Source: Loripinus fragilis (Eukaryota > Mollusca > Bivalvia > Lucinida > Lucinidae). Taken from it: a stretch of 64,000 bases of DNA. The stretch covers positions 40,732,944 to 40,796,943 of the forward strand of contig OZ026530.1 of the NCBI GenBank assembly GCA_964019695.1, written 5' to 3'. The stretch's first letter is position 1. The number at the start of each line of letters is the position of its first letter. Made by a program: the position numbers and the translations under genes. The notes under the pieces are model-generated. The model was not told the DNA's origin. It did no database searches and worked only from the letters and a program-made list of their open reading frames with translations. Shown here piece by piece: positions 12,891 to 23,621 of the stretch.

Positions 12891-13469
12891 AATCTCATTT
12901 TTGTAGTATTTCTTTGCCATAGAGTAAATTTTTTTTTGGCAATATCTGCTGCCATGGTAGCTCTAATCTGGAGTTTTCAAAACTATTTCTAGTGTTTGTA
13001 TAACAGATGTGGATTATCTAAATATGTTGAAAATTAGATTGTAAAATTGATGTTTGTGTTGATAATCAGGTAATGGTTACATTATATGTGCATAAATAAT
13101 CATTTTGATCCTTTGTTTATAGGAGATATATTGCATATAATGGGAGATATAATATGCTCTTTTTGAAAAATCGCTAATTGTCTGATGGTTTGGTTGCCAT
13201 GGTAATCTATATTTAATAATTGCATTATTTACAATTTTTCGTTTCTGTTAAACAGATGTGGACTTGCCAGATTGTGTATACAGTATCCATATTTCTGTTT
13301 GCAGAAGCAAGATAATTTGATTTTATATGGAAGTATTTTTGTAAAATCGTTGACGGTAAGATAATTATAATGTCATGGAAACAAAACTTATAAACATTTT
13401 GATTTTTTTTAATTCGTGGTGGGTTATTTAGGCACTATATGCATCGTTCAAATACACCTTTGGTGTAAA

Positions 13470-13614
13470 GATGTGACATGGTCTAGGTATAATACACTTC
13501 TACTGCCTTGCGGTAGAAGCCGGCTTTTACAGCGACGTGGTAGAGTGTTTGCCTGTAGATCCAGCGACCTGGGTTCGATTCCCGGCTGGGACAGGTAAAA
13601 TATTTTCGCTCTAA
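13470..13614 (+). mobile_element. tRNA-like insertion (SINE-type head)
   Basis: Present only in block C; blocks A and B run directly from TGTAAAGA/TGTAAGGA into the AGATTTGAAAA segment. It contains GACGTGGTAGAGTG (A-box-like) and GGTTCGATTCC at 13572-13582 (B box). It does not fold as a good tRNA, because the 5' AGCCGGC does not pair with the 3' CTGGGAC. AAAGA flanks both sides. Probably a short tRNA-derived SINE rather than a working tRNA gene. Confidence 0.65.
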
Positions 13615-14054
13615 GACAAAGAGATAATTAGATTTGAAAATGGTCCATTTCTAGTGTTCTGAAATTTGGTTTCCATGGTGGCGCGTTTGTTGCTAGGCAA
13701 CACAATGCAAATGGCATATTTCATTTTCACCTCACATTTTGAATACAACTAATGTGTTCCTATAAACAGAGCTAGTAGTAAATGTAATCAAAAGAAAACT
13801 CACATCATAAAAGTCATTTCACATTTTTCCTTGCACCAATCTCCAGGATATATTTATTTCTAGTTTCCATGGCAACCACTGTCAGAAAAAGCTAATGCAT
13901 TGTTTTGTGAAAGTTTTTCAACTTTTATGATTAAATGTATATCAAATTATTGATTTCTTTGACTAGTCACTTATCACCATCTGCATTATTCTTAGGGAAA
14001 GTGCTAAGTAATACTGTTGATTTACCAAATACGTTTCAGATCATATATTTATCT

Positions 14055-14844
14055 ACTAAACTCCAGCTGTGAAGTTTTTAGACTTAATGTTTCATAATAA
14101 CTTTTTTATCTTCAATTTTAGCAAAATGAGTTCGCGATGAAAGATGTAGAGAAGAATTTCCGCCACCTTCTCCAAAAGGTCTTGTGCTTGTGGCGCAAAC
14201 AGATTTTTGTGTATATAGATGAAGATTTTGCAATAAATTGAATTCGTCCTAAATTTCTAAGTCTTTTAATGACAGATATAATTCGTATAGGCGTGACAGA
14301 AAGGGGTAGTTTCAAAAAATATTCGGAAACGGTGCATATTCCTGTTCTTCAAAGGCTGTGTATAACATAAAACTGCCGTTAACATACTCAGAATTTACCG
14401 TACATATGCAGAATCAACTTTAAGCAGACTCATTTGTAGAAACAAAGGCTGGGTCATCGCATTACGTGCAATTTTTCTCTTGTGCACGTGCTATGAAATG
14501 AACGGTTTTGAGATGACCCTACTAGCTTAACGCACGAGCAAATAAGGCGCGATTTCTATTATATTTGAACAAGCCATCCATCGCTTTAGTAATTGAATTA
14601 AGGCGGTGCAATGTAACTTTTTGACTGACATCTTGGACTTAGTCTATTTGCGCTTTGCTTAAAATGTTCAAAGAGTGTATCTAAGCACAGATTAACCTGC
14701 AGTATCTTGGATGTTGGAACCATTTGGAGAAGTTGGCGGAGATGTTCCTGAATACTTTTCATCGCGAACACATTTTGCTAAAATTGAAGATAAAAAAGTT
14801 ATTGCGAAAAATTAAGTCTAAAAACTTAACAGCTGGAGTTTAGT
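14055..14844. mobile_element. DNA transposon relic with ~125-bp TIRs
   Basis: Left end ACTAAACTCCAGCTGTGAAG and right end GCTGGAGTTTAGT are complementary. The match continues through CTTCAATTTTAGCAAAATG, GTTCGCGATGAAA and TCTCCAAA on the left against complements at 14720-14840. No transposase frame was found inside, so it is non-autonomous or gutted. Confidence 0.8.
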
Positions 14845-15404
14845 TATGAAATGTTTTCAGTGTCAATGAAGTGTTTAATTTTACTTTTTTGTAAAATCAA
14901 TGATATATTATTGTAATGGCCATGAATTCTAAATATGCAAAAAGACTTTTGATAAAATGATGTCAAAAGATGTTTGACCGTCTTTACCTGATGTATCCAT
15001 CCACAGGTCAAACTACTCAAGTATTACTAAAGAAAACAGAGCTTAGTTGTCTGCCGCAGCCAGGTTTACCCATTCGGATAGCCTTCTTAAGTCTAAGAAC
15101 ATTGAAGCTTAGTGCGATACACTATCTTGCCAAATCGCTCCCAATACGCAGTTTACGCACGTGTGTAATAAAAATAGTACAAATGTAACACTTAAGGGAG
15201 ATCAACTAATGTAGAAAAAGTGGTTTTCCATACCTTAATGAATTGCTCTTAAAGGAAGAGGGAGCGAATTATTTCCTTTAGTATATTTTCCAATTATGAA
15301 AAGGGACGTAATTGTAGAGAATCATTGCTTGATTTTATATGCGTAACTTTTTCAGCGTTCTAGCTACGCCATCGGTAAAGGTATCTGAGAATACATATTG
15401 GACG
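14845..15404. other. No gene recognised
   Basis: Upstream flank of the protease exon. The missing signal-peptide exon should lie somewhere upstream of 16605 and end in phase 1, but I could not pick a convincing ATG exon here. Open frames at 14970-15188 and 15339-15527 lack hydrophobic leaders. Confidence 0.35.
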
Positions 15405-16530
15405 TTGATTTTCAGTACGAACAGAAAATCCCAACAACCTAAAGGTCCACAGCTAATGCGCGGATCCAGGGACTTTCGGTGGAGATGGGGGAGGCGATCA
15501 GGAATTCAGGTTCATCCGTCACAATAAAAGCTCTAACATTGTTTTTTTTGTCCTCAACTTATTTAACAGAAGTCCAATGTGTTTTTGTTTTTCAAAGAAA
15601 GCCGTAATTTCCCAAGGTTTAAAATGGGGTCCAACATTTTCCATGGGGTCCAACTTTTTACAGTGGGCGGGGGTGTCCGACTGCTTTTTCCCTACAGAGG
15701 CTTGTTATTTTACTGGGGGATCCAGACCCCCTGCCACCTATCTCTGGATCAGCCCATGCAGCTTCAGTGGGAAATTGTTTATTTTCAGTTGGAACAGAAA
15801 ATCCAAGAAGCCTGAAGATCATGCAAGGATCCAGAAATTTTCATTGGGTGGGTGGGGGGGGTCAAGGTCCATCCGTTAATAAAAAAAGCTCTAACAACGT
15901 TTTTTGTGTTTTTTTTTCTATTTTACAGCAGTTCAATTGGTTTTATCAAGAAGCTACAATTTTCCAAGGTTCAGAGGTTTTAGATGGGGTCAAACATTTT
16001 CAATGGGGGTCCAACTTTTTACAGGGGGCGGTGTCGTCCAATCGCTCATTCCCCACAGAAACCCATATAAATTGTAATTTTCCAAGGGGCAACCAGATCC
16101 CCTGCCCCCCCCCCCCCCCCATGCAGCTCCAGTAGGACATTTATAATTTTCAGCTGCAACAGAAAATCCCAACAATCATAAAGTCTACAGCTCATGCCAG
16201 ATCCAGGAATTTTCGTCATGGGGGTCCAGGTCCATTCGTCATAGTAAAAAAAGCTCTTACAACGTTGTTTTTTTTCAGTCTTCAACTTATATTACAGAAT
16301 GGTTAATTTTAAAGGAAACTATAATTGTTCAAGGTTCGAAGGTTACAGATGGGGTCCAACATATTCTAGGGGGGACCAAAATTTTTCCGTGGAGGAGGGT
16401 CTAATGCTTATTCCCTTTAAAACCCCATATAGCTTTTGAGTTTCCATGTAGTCCAGACCCCAATCCTCTTCTCTGGGTCCGCGCATGCAGTTCCAGTAAG
16501 AAATTTGGCACTGCTCGTTTCCTACTGCAA
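15405..16530. repeat. Three-unit tandem repeat, ~370 bp per unit
   Basis: Units start near 15418, 15792 and 16159 with ACAGAAAATCC. Each carries a GGATCCAG-like word, AAAAGCTCTAACA, GATGGGGTCCAACA, a G-rich stretch, an AGACCCC-like C-rich stretch and CATGCAG-TCCAGT. The words CGCGGATCCAG and CCGCGCATGCAG relate it to elements at 42423-42734 and 49662-49960. A C-homopolymer lies near 16104-16120. Open frames here reflect the repeat. Confidence 0.85.
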
Positions 16531-16604
16531 AAATGGAATGTAAGATTGGAATTTTGCAATCACAACTGAACTCCAATGATGTATTTTATTTGTCTTTGCT
16601 CTAG

Positions 16605-16803
16605 GTGTACCACCAAATGTTGATCTCAATTTAGCAGAAGTATATATTATTGGAGGAAACGCTGCCAATTACGACACAACTCGTCATCAAATCATGATCC
16701 AGATATTTTATAATAATGAATGGCTTTCCGCTTGTGGAGGTTCTATCATAGCCAAAACTACAGTTCTTACTGCTAATCATTGCTGTGATATCCCCGGGTT
16801 TAC
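16605..16803 (+). CDS. S1 serine protease, exon with IIGG terminus and catalytic His
   Basis: Secreted-type chymotrypsin-fold endopeptidase by homology. The acceptor CTTTGCTCTAG precedes the exon and GTAAGT follows. The exon opens with two bases of a split codon (previous intron phase 1) and ends in phase 2. It encodes 13 residues ending NLAEVY, then IIGGNAANYD, SACGGS (Cys42, chymotrypsin numbering) and VLTANHCC with the catalytic His (residue 58 of the visible protein). The five exons join to 262 residues and stop, 249 of them from IIGG, a normal S1 domain length. The signal peptide and start lie in an upstream exon I could not identify. Odd features: Tyr rather than Arg/Lys precedes IIGG; Asn replaces Ala before the catalytic His; an extra Cys follows the usual Cys58. 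Homology is certain; substrate is unknown. Confidence 0.95.
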
Positions 16804-17825
16804 GTAAGTTCTAATAATTAAATAGTCAGTAATTATTATAATAGAGAATAGCATTTCATTCGTGATGGTTCCATTTCAGCCAAAACTACAGTACGTAGTG
16901 CTGATGATTGTTGTGATACCCCCGGATTTATGTAAGTTATTATAATTAAATAGTCAATTATTATCATAACAGAGAATATTAGAGAGTAGCATTTTGTTTG
17001 TGTTAGTTTCATTTCAGCCAAAACTACAGTACTTAGTGCTGATGATTGTTGTGATATCCCCGGATTTACCTAAGTTATTATAAATAAATAATCAATAATT
17101 ATTATAATAGAGAATAAGATTTCATTTGTGGTATTTCCAATACCACCAAAACTACAGTACTTACTGCAGATGATTGCTGTGATACCCCGGATTAACATAA
17201 GTTCTTATAAATAAATAGTCAATAATTGTCATAATAGAGAATAGCATTTCATTGGTGGTGGTTCCATTACAGCCAAAACTACAATACTTATTGTAGATGA
17301 TTGTTGTGATATCCCCCGATTTACGTAAGCTCTGATAATAAATAATCAATAATTATTATAATACGGAATAGCATTTCATTTGTGGTAGTTCCATTATAGC
17401 CACAACTACAGTGCTTGCTGCTGATGATTGGATTTATGATTGGATTTACGTAAGTTCTAATAATTGAACAAAATAAGTATTATAATAGGGAATAGCATTT
17501 CATTTGTGGTAGTTCCATTATAGCCACAACTACAGTGCTTACTGCTGATGATTCTTGTGATAATCCTGGATTTCCGTAAGGTCTAATGATGGAACAATCA
17601 ATAATTATTATAAATGAGAATAGCATTTCATTTGTGGTGGTTCCTTAATAGCCAAAACGACAGTATACGTACTTACTGCTGATCATTGCTGTGATCCTCC
17701 GGGATTTATTGTGAGTTCTTATAAATAAATAACTAATAATTATTATAAAAATTATATATTAAAGTGAAAAGCAAAACAACGGTACTTTCTGCTATGCACT
17801 GATGTAATAATCCCAGACATAAGTA
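16804..17825 (+). repeat. Tandem array of partial copies of the preceding exon
   Basis: About seven clear units of ~125-135 bp, starting near 16861, 17001, 17128, 17253, 17382, 17506 and 17634, plus a worn one at 17763. Each repeats the last ~65 bases of the protease exon (GCCAAAACTACAGT, CTGATGATTGTTGTGAT), its donor region and the start of the intron (AATAATTATTATAATAGAGAATAGCATTTCATT region). Several keep GTAAG(T/C); copies 2, 3 and 5 also gained an acceptor-like TTTCAG or TTACAG. In most units the His codon CAT reads GAT; the unit at 17634 keeps CAT. They are fragments, not a complete exon. Confidence 0.92.
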
Positions 17826-18043
17826 GGCACATACAGAATCCAACGTGAGAACACATGTATTATTGAATATAAATTAATTGTGTTGAGGAAAACCGATAAA
17901 CCTGCGAGGCCTGTCTAGTACTTTGTCATTTTATCGCAACAAGTTTAATGAATTAGTAATACGTTTTAACGAATGCTAGATTCTATATATTATATGACGT
18001 ATCATATTTTGCAATCGCATTTTTTGTGAAAACGTCTATTTTG

Positions 18044-18253
18044 CGATATAATATTATACAATTATTGACTATTGAGGCATTGGACATGATGTGATATCGA
18101 CCTGAGAGTACCAATATTGACCGAGGCTCCGCCTTGGTCAATATTGGTATTCTCAGGTCGATCCGCCTCGGTCAATATTGGTATTCTCAGGTCGATATCA
18201 CATCATGTCCAATGCCTCATTAGTCAACAATTGTTTTATTATATAATTTCTCT
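18044..18253. mobile_element. Palindromic MITE
   Basis: Left arm GAGGCATTGGACATGATG (18073-18090) and right arm CATCATGTCCAATGCCTC (about 18202-18219) are complementary. Pairing extends outward through ACAATTATTGAC / GTCAACAATTGT and inward through the CAATATTGACCGAGGC region. An internal duplication repeats CAATATTGGTATTCTCAGG. Lies in intron 1 of the protease. Confidence 0.85.
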
Positions 18254-18879
18254 AAGCAAAAAAAAAAGCAACAACAACAACAAAATCTTGGCTATGGACT
18301 ATGTCTTGGACAGTCTTGAATTTCTTTTTTTACATGATGACTAATTGATTTCATTCAGTTAAAAGAGGAATGAATGCATATTTTATTTGTAATTACAACT
18401 ACAGACAGAGAAGATTCAGATTAAATGACGCATAATGTTTCATTTCGACAGGGTCTACACTGTTTGTTAAGACAAAAATGATCTTCAGGGAAAAAACTGC
18501 AATTTTGTTTAGAAATTAAAACCTGTGACCCCTTAAATTAAACAATGGACCATTCCAAGTTTATTGCATCAATCCAGAAGGAAGAATTCATTAGTTCATT
18601 TTAAGAGTTCTGCTAACTACTATATTAAACAGCAAAGTCTAAATTACATGTATATAAGGAAACACCAAATCTTGTGAATTTCATGCTGCTGTCACTCACT
18701 GGATTGTATTTACAGCAAATCATGCAAGTTTCATGCTGGAAGCACACATGTTATGAAAAGTTTCTATGATGTCTATTTTTAGTAACTAATATTGAATGGG
18801 AAAAACCAGCAACCCAGTAGATATGTAGTTTTATGGACTCGAGTGGATGGGCATCTGGGCCAATCAAAAGATGTCTATT

Positions 18880-18990
18880 CATAGGTTATATAATAAACGA
18901 CGTTATTATGGGCGTCATTTTGTAACGTTACCAAGATATGTGGTTTATTGAGCTATATCCGTCACAGACGCGACGTCATGTAATAATTAT
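18880..18990. mobile_element. Fragment of palindromic MITE family P
   Basis: Contains GGGCGTCATTTTGTAACG, TGTGGTTTATTGAGCTATAT and CAGACGCGACGTCATG, matching the left half of family P (compare 55535-55885) in reverse orientation. The rest of 18254-19190 is intron with no recognisable gene. Confidence 0.5.
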
Positions 18991-19286
18991 GATTAATCAA
19001 TTAATGACAGTATACTGATTTTTTTAGATTTTCAAAGCAAACTTAGTTATTATGTTAATTCATTTTGCATGACATGTAAACTAAAGTTCCCATCGTGTTT
19101 TCCAGACAATAACTAGGTACACTCTATGTTTTCAACCGTTTTATACCAAAGAAACCCACCCATGAGGTGAGAATTAATGTCAATCTCATGGATAGAAATT
19201 GAAATTAAATATATTATCAAATGACCTCGCATCTGGGAGTGAAATTACTCCATTCCAAAAAAATCGAAACACCACTAGTGGTTTAT

Positions 19287-20335
19287 ACCCCTATTCCACA
19301 CAGGCCACGAATCGCCCGAATCGCCACAAATTGATTTTTATTGATTCGGGGGGGGGGGGGGGGGATTCGTGAGGTTTTATCAAATGTGTTCTCCAATCGT
19401 GATGTTCTACGAGTCAGTCCCGTTTCAGATATGATTTCGTTACGAATATTCGGTTGAAACGGCTCAATTCGGCTGGAATCGCGCAAGAATCTATTACGAT
19501 TAGCAAAATAACATTAGATCATGCTGCACGAAAGTTAAGGAATCAATTACGAATCAGTTAAGAAAATGCCGAATTCAACACGAATTGGGCACGAGTTAAC
19601 AGAAATCCGCGACGAATCGCCACGATTCGCGAGATTTTCTCTCACAATAGTTATAAAAAAAGGCCCATATATGCTTCGGGGGGCATCAGTTCCAAAATGA
19701 ATGTTCCTCGTAAAGCAGCAGTAGAATTGATCCTGCAACTTGAGTTTTGAAAACGGCTTCTTATATAGCTAGAACAAAACAACTACGTTAAAGTCGAAGG
19801 GCCCTGGCCAAGACTCTTTGACTTGGAAAAAATATGGCAATTTGCCATCGGCAAAATCACCAGCCAGGAGCAACTGACTGATCCTGATTGTGGGCCAGAA
19901 TCTGCCGAATCTGTTTCAACTCCTAGGACTTGCTCAAACACGCGTGGCGGGGTAATTAATCTTAGGAAAAACCCTTCAACTATCTCTTCCTTGGTTTTAT
20001 TGCTTGCCTTAATCGCCCGATTCCCCACGAATGAGCTAAGAGTAGCTACTATTGCCCCAAAACGCCTCCGAATCGATTAGGATTCAGTTACGATGTCCAA
20101 GTTTGGTACGAATCACGCACGATTTTTCGAATCGGGGAATACGTGGCCAAAGTTTTGAACAGTTCAAAACTTTTGAGCCGAATTCCCGATAGACCTACGA
20201 ATTGCAAGAAATGACTACGGACTGTGCGAATCAGATAATAAGATCTTCACGAAATGAGTACGATTCAGACACGAATCCAACTATTTGTCAATTCGTGGCA
20301 ATTCGTGAGATTCGGGGCCTGTGTGGAATAGGGGT
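19287..20335. mobile_element. 1.05-kb TIR transposon packed with CGAAT motifs
   Basis: Begins CCCCTATTCCACACAGGCC and ends with the exact complement GGCCTGTGTGGAATAGGGG; imperfect pairing runs ~50 bp inward. A TA dinucleotide flanks both ends. More than twenty CGAAT/ATTCG words are scattered throughout, and a G-homopolymer sits near 19349-19363. No transposase was recognised; open frames at 19783-20028 and 19823-20080 are without motifs. TA target suggests a Tc1/mariner-superfamily relative, but this is inference. Confidence 0.9.
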
Positions 20336-20573
20336 ATTACCTATTTTCGGGAAACCATAATGACAAAATTATAACCTTCTTTGAAGGTTAAGTCAGAAAT
20401 GAGATTTTAAAGTTATGTTAATGTCATACGATCAATAGAATCTAGCATTCGACTTCTTGTATAATTGAATTTATTAAACTCGTCGCTAACAAGAGATAAA
20501 ATGCTCAGAAGCCTCGAATTGATCTCTTTTCCCCAACTCGTTTAATAAATTCAATAAAACATGAACACTAATA

Positions 20574-21584
20574 TACTCAACAGAAAAAGTTAAGGAAAAT
20601 GTGTTTGAGGTGCTATAGCAAAATATCTAAAACATTTAAAGACTTGTGAATTTCACAATAGTATAATGTGACCATTTTTCTTTATAATGGCGTTTTATCT
20701 GGGTCTGTAGCGCCCACAGCAGCTTAGTAAATCAATGTCAAAGTTGACTGGTCTTCACTCCATTTTTCGCAAAAATTCAATTTACGGAGCAAACGTAGGT
20801 TTTCGTGCATTAACATTCGCAAGGTCCCTCGGGAGATGGAGATGTTTAAAACCTAGGACAACAGCTCTGGTGGTTATACAGGGACATTTGATCAGTCAAT
20901 TGTACATGGATGAGATGTTGAGGTCTGTTGCCCTGCCGTTTTTGTGCGATAACCAGTGACAGTACCAGGCCTAGGATAACAATGCCAGAGCACACCTCAC
21001 TAGAATCAGCAAAACAATGTTGTGCGTATTGACTGGTCAGACATGTCTACAATTTTAACATGTCTAGGACATCTTTGGACAGAGGGTCCAACGCATAATA
21101 ATGGCATCAAGAAACTCCTAGCCCCTCGATACAGTGTTGCAGGAGATATCGATGCAGATCCCTCAGCATTAATTCAAAAGAATTATTCAGAGTATGCGAA
21201 ACCGGTGCTAGTCCTAATTTGCCACTGGCTGGGGACACACCCATTACTGAAGGCATTCTCATCTTCGAAATGTAATGTTTAAGGCTATCAAGTTAATTTC
21301 ATGTGACTTTCAGAAGAATCGCATTTCAAGTTTTGAAAACTTACATGTTATTCATGTGTTTATGAGGGAATACTCTGTAGACATTTTTGCGAAAAATGAC
21401 TTTAACCCCTGGGTTACTTGACACTGTGTCACAACAAAGGCATTGGTGCTAGCAACTTAAAGTAAACATGATTTTCAACCGATGACATGTATCTAAACAA
21501 ATAAATAAAAATTGAATAATTGTTTGCTTTGGTGTTCTTATGTTGCATGGTTTTCTGGAATTTCCTTAACTTTTTTGTTCAGTA
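20574..21584 (+). mobile_element. Tc1-like transposon relic
   Basis: Terminal repeats TCAACAGAAAAAGTTAAGG (left) and CCTTAACTTTTTTGTTCAG (right) are inverted matches with one or two differences, and TA flanks both ends. It sits inside the last few bases of MITE P copy C. The interior carries a decayed transposase. Confidence 0.85.
20810..21282 (+). pseudogene. Broken Tc1-like transposase
   Basis: Recognisable pieces of the DDE transposase catalytic domain in several frames: YMDEMLRSVALPFL, then DNARAHLTRISKTML (middle Asp region), then IDWSDMS and HLWTEG (the position of the SPDL-PIE-LW block). Tail-region words such as LIQKNYSEYAKPVL follow. Stops and frameshifts separate the pieces, and the final SPDL...E motif is corrupted. 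Not functional. Confidence 0.75.
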
Positions 21585-22186
21585 TATAAGATCTTCTATC
21601 TGATTTTGCTTGGAAAAATTGGGGAAAAATAGTCCACCATGAGCCTGTCTAGGTAGGGTAGTGAGTCTAACCATTGGGATCTGAATTTAACCAGGGACCC
21701 GGCAATCCCACGTTAAACTATAGCTTATCAAGCGCGTTCCTGAGGCATTTTATAGAGAACACACTCTTGAGGGTGTGATGGGTACTCAGCCCCCTCCCCC
21801 TGTGTGGGGCCATGAGTGAAGCCCTATGACAAAAAATGGTTTTAATGCATTCAAAAGGGCTAAAATGACACGCAACTTAACACTTTTTGCCTGATTTTTC
21901 TTCTAAAAACAAATTGAATTCAGTAAAGGCCGTATCAAGGGGCCATGCAAAAAGACAGAAACTTGGTTTTCAAGACCGATTACCGCTTAATGCAGCTCAT
22001 AAGTATTGCTGAATGTTCCAAAGTTTGTCCTTAAACGACAGATAACTTTCTGCCTTGGGACAAATCCTTTTGCCTGGTTCATTTTCGATCTATTTGGTGA
22101 GATTTCGCTATCCTTCATATTAACCTCATCATGAATTAAAATAAATTCCAGTCTGTAATTAATTGCCGAGTCATATTCTTTTTTAG

Positions 22187-22271
22187 AACTCAGGACATGC
22201 GGCTTCTTGTCAACGAATACAATATGGAGAACTCAACTGGAATTCCCATCAGAATTAAAACAATAAAGCAG
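22187..22271 (+). CDS. S1 serine protease, second visible exon
   Basis: Preceded by TATTCTTTTTTAG and followed by GTATTA. It completes the split Thr codon from 16803 (phase 2) and ends in phase 0. Encodes TQDMRLLVNEYNM, ENSTGIPI and RIKTIKQ, the stretch between catalytic His and Asp; the last residues match the 'I..I..H' strand typical of trypsin-like proteases. The exon is small (85 bp) and would be missed by single-frame ORF calling. Intron before it is 5.4 kb. Confidence 0.9.
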
Positions 22272-22507
22272 GTATTACTCAAGTTTTGCATGCGTTTTAT
22301 CACATGAGCGCGTGGTGCTAAATATACTTACCACCAGTAAAAAGTTACCAGTAAATAACATACACTTAACATAGGACAATATTTAGTCCATTCTGAACTA
22401 AGAACGGCGGATACTTCAACACTCAATTTTATGGCATAGAGTCCAATGCATCACCACTTTGGAAAACGGTATCCATCACACCGAATGCATTATAATCATT
22501 CCTTGAT

Positions 22508-22716
22508 TTGTTTGTTTGTTTGATTTGATTCTTTATGTCTCATCAACAATCTTTCAGTTAAACAGGGACAGGTCTTCCTGGGTTTAACCAGTACTAACCT
22601 AGGATGAATGTTTCTTGCTCAAGGACCACAATGCAGTGACGCCGGTGAGGCTCTAACTCGCGGCCCCTCGGTCTCGAGTCAAGCACTCTACCACTGAGCC
22701 ACTGCGCTCCCTAATA
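22508..22716 (-). mobile_element. tRNA-derived SINE with target-site duplication
   Basis: Reverse complement of the SINE at 10950, full length, from the TTTGTTTGTTTGATTTGATT tail to GAGCCACTGCGCTCCC. Flanked by the 10-bp repeat ATTCCTTGAT at 22498-22507 and 22717-22726. Lies in protease intron 2. Confidence 0.92.
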
Positions 22717-22726
22717 ATTCCTTGAT

Positions 22727-23430
22727 GGACCCCTGTAGTTTCCATTGCATTGTATAGGAAAATGTAAAGTTTTGGTGCTACCTTAAAGTTTTAGACTCAT
22801 TTTTTGCGTTTAATGGGATAACCAGTAAACAATTTTGGTGGCGTTTTCAATGAAAATGTCTAGGGATTGTCATGGCATGGTGTCTTCTGAAACTGATCAT
22901 TTCAATTCTTAAAAACTGCGAAAAAAGCATAAATTGCACATGCATCACATGCACCATAGTTCCAGGGCTCGTGTAACTGTTTTATCTATCCAGACCAGTT
23001 TGTCGTTGACCAGAAACACGAACGTAACAGTAGCCAAAGAACTGTATTATATATTTTCCAAAATATTGAAATTTCGATACTGGTAACGTTTTAATGACGC
23101 TGAGTATACATTTGTATAAGCTATTGATATTATTAGTCAGTGCTGGGCGTCCATTGATGCCCGTCGTACGTAACGCGCCGCCCTATGTGTACAGTTTGCT
23201 GAAAATGAAACCGCCTCCTATACCACCTACACTTTGAAGAAATGTTTCCAAATAAATCTTCTATGGAAAACTAAACAGTATTTGATCCGTCGAACAATAG
23301 CCTCAAGGGGATTGTCTTATGATGGCTAAGAAAACGTTAAAAATCTTCTTCTTTGAATTGAAGTGTAAATAAGTTGGTATGAATCAATATGGAAATCAGG
23401 TGACCTTCTAAAAGATAGCGTGACGAATCA
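22727..23430. other. Intron, nothing recognised
   Basis: AT-rich intron sequence of the protease gene with no gene, RNA or repeat that I can name. Confidence 0.4.
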
Positions 23431-23621
23431 GCCACGACATGTGATTTCCAACAATGTGGTATTTTGACAAGTTCGGACTCGGTCGAACCTGTGCAGCCTC
23501 CTTTTAAGCTTACATGTAGAGTCTCCAAATGATGTTCCATCAGTGGCCTAAGAGTCATAGAATATTCAAGCGTCCAGCAAAGGCTCTGATCAGACTGTGG
23601 GTATGCGCAGGCTGGTCTGTG
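23431..23621. mobile_element. MITE M1, copy 2, right end lost
   Basis: Starts CCACGACATGTGATTTCCAA and carries CCTCCTTTTAAGCTTA and AAAGGCTCTGATCAGACTG, as in copies 1 and 3. The right terminal repeat is missing after GGCTGGTCTGTG. Confidence 0.8.

Larger units (their letters stand above)
10636..13880. repeat. Large direct duplication (~2.0-2.3 kb apart) with insertions
   Basis: Block A (10636-11700) matches block C (12990-13880), with a partial block B at 11700-11985. Landmarks are TTTGTATAACAGATGTG, CTGATGGTTTGGTTGCCATG, CATATTTCTGTTTGCAGAAG, AGATTTGAAAA and CATGGTGACACGTTTG. No coding frame is conserved between the copies. Each block carries an insertion missing from its partner: a SINE in A, an RT-A element between B and C, and a tRNA-like element in C. 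Confidence 0.75.
19195..21605. mobile_element. Family P MITE, copy C, split by two nested transposons
   Basis: Three pieces of one ~360-bp palindromic MITE: 19195-19286 (CGCATCTGGGAGTGA ... ACCACTAGTGGTTTATA), 20336-20573 (TTAATGTCATACGAT ... AGAGATAAAATG ... TTCAATAAAACATGAACAC) and 21585-21605 (TATAAGATCTTC). The uninterrupted relative at 55535-55885 shows the same order, so both insertions are later. Confidence 0.8.

Noticed and set aside
13499..13600. Candidate tRNA gene
   Set aside because: B box is good but the acceptor stem does not pair and the segment is an insertion absent from two related blocks; treated as a SINE-type head.
15577..16285. Overlapping open frames on both strands in the 15.4-16.5 kb region
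   Set aside because: They follow the three-unit tandem repeat and shift between units.
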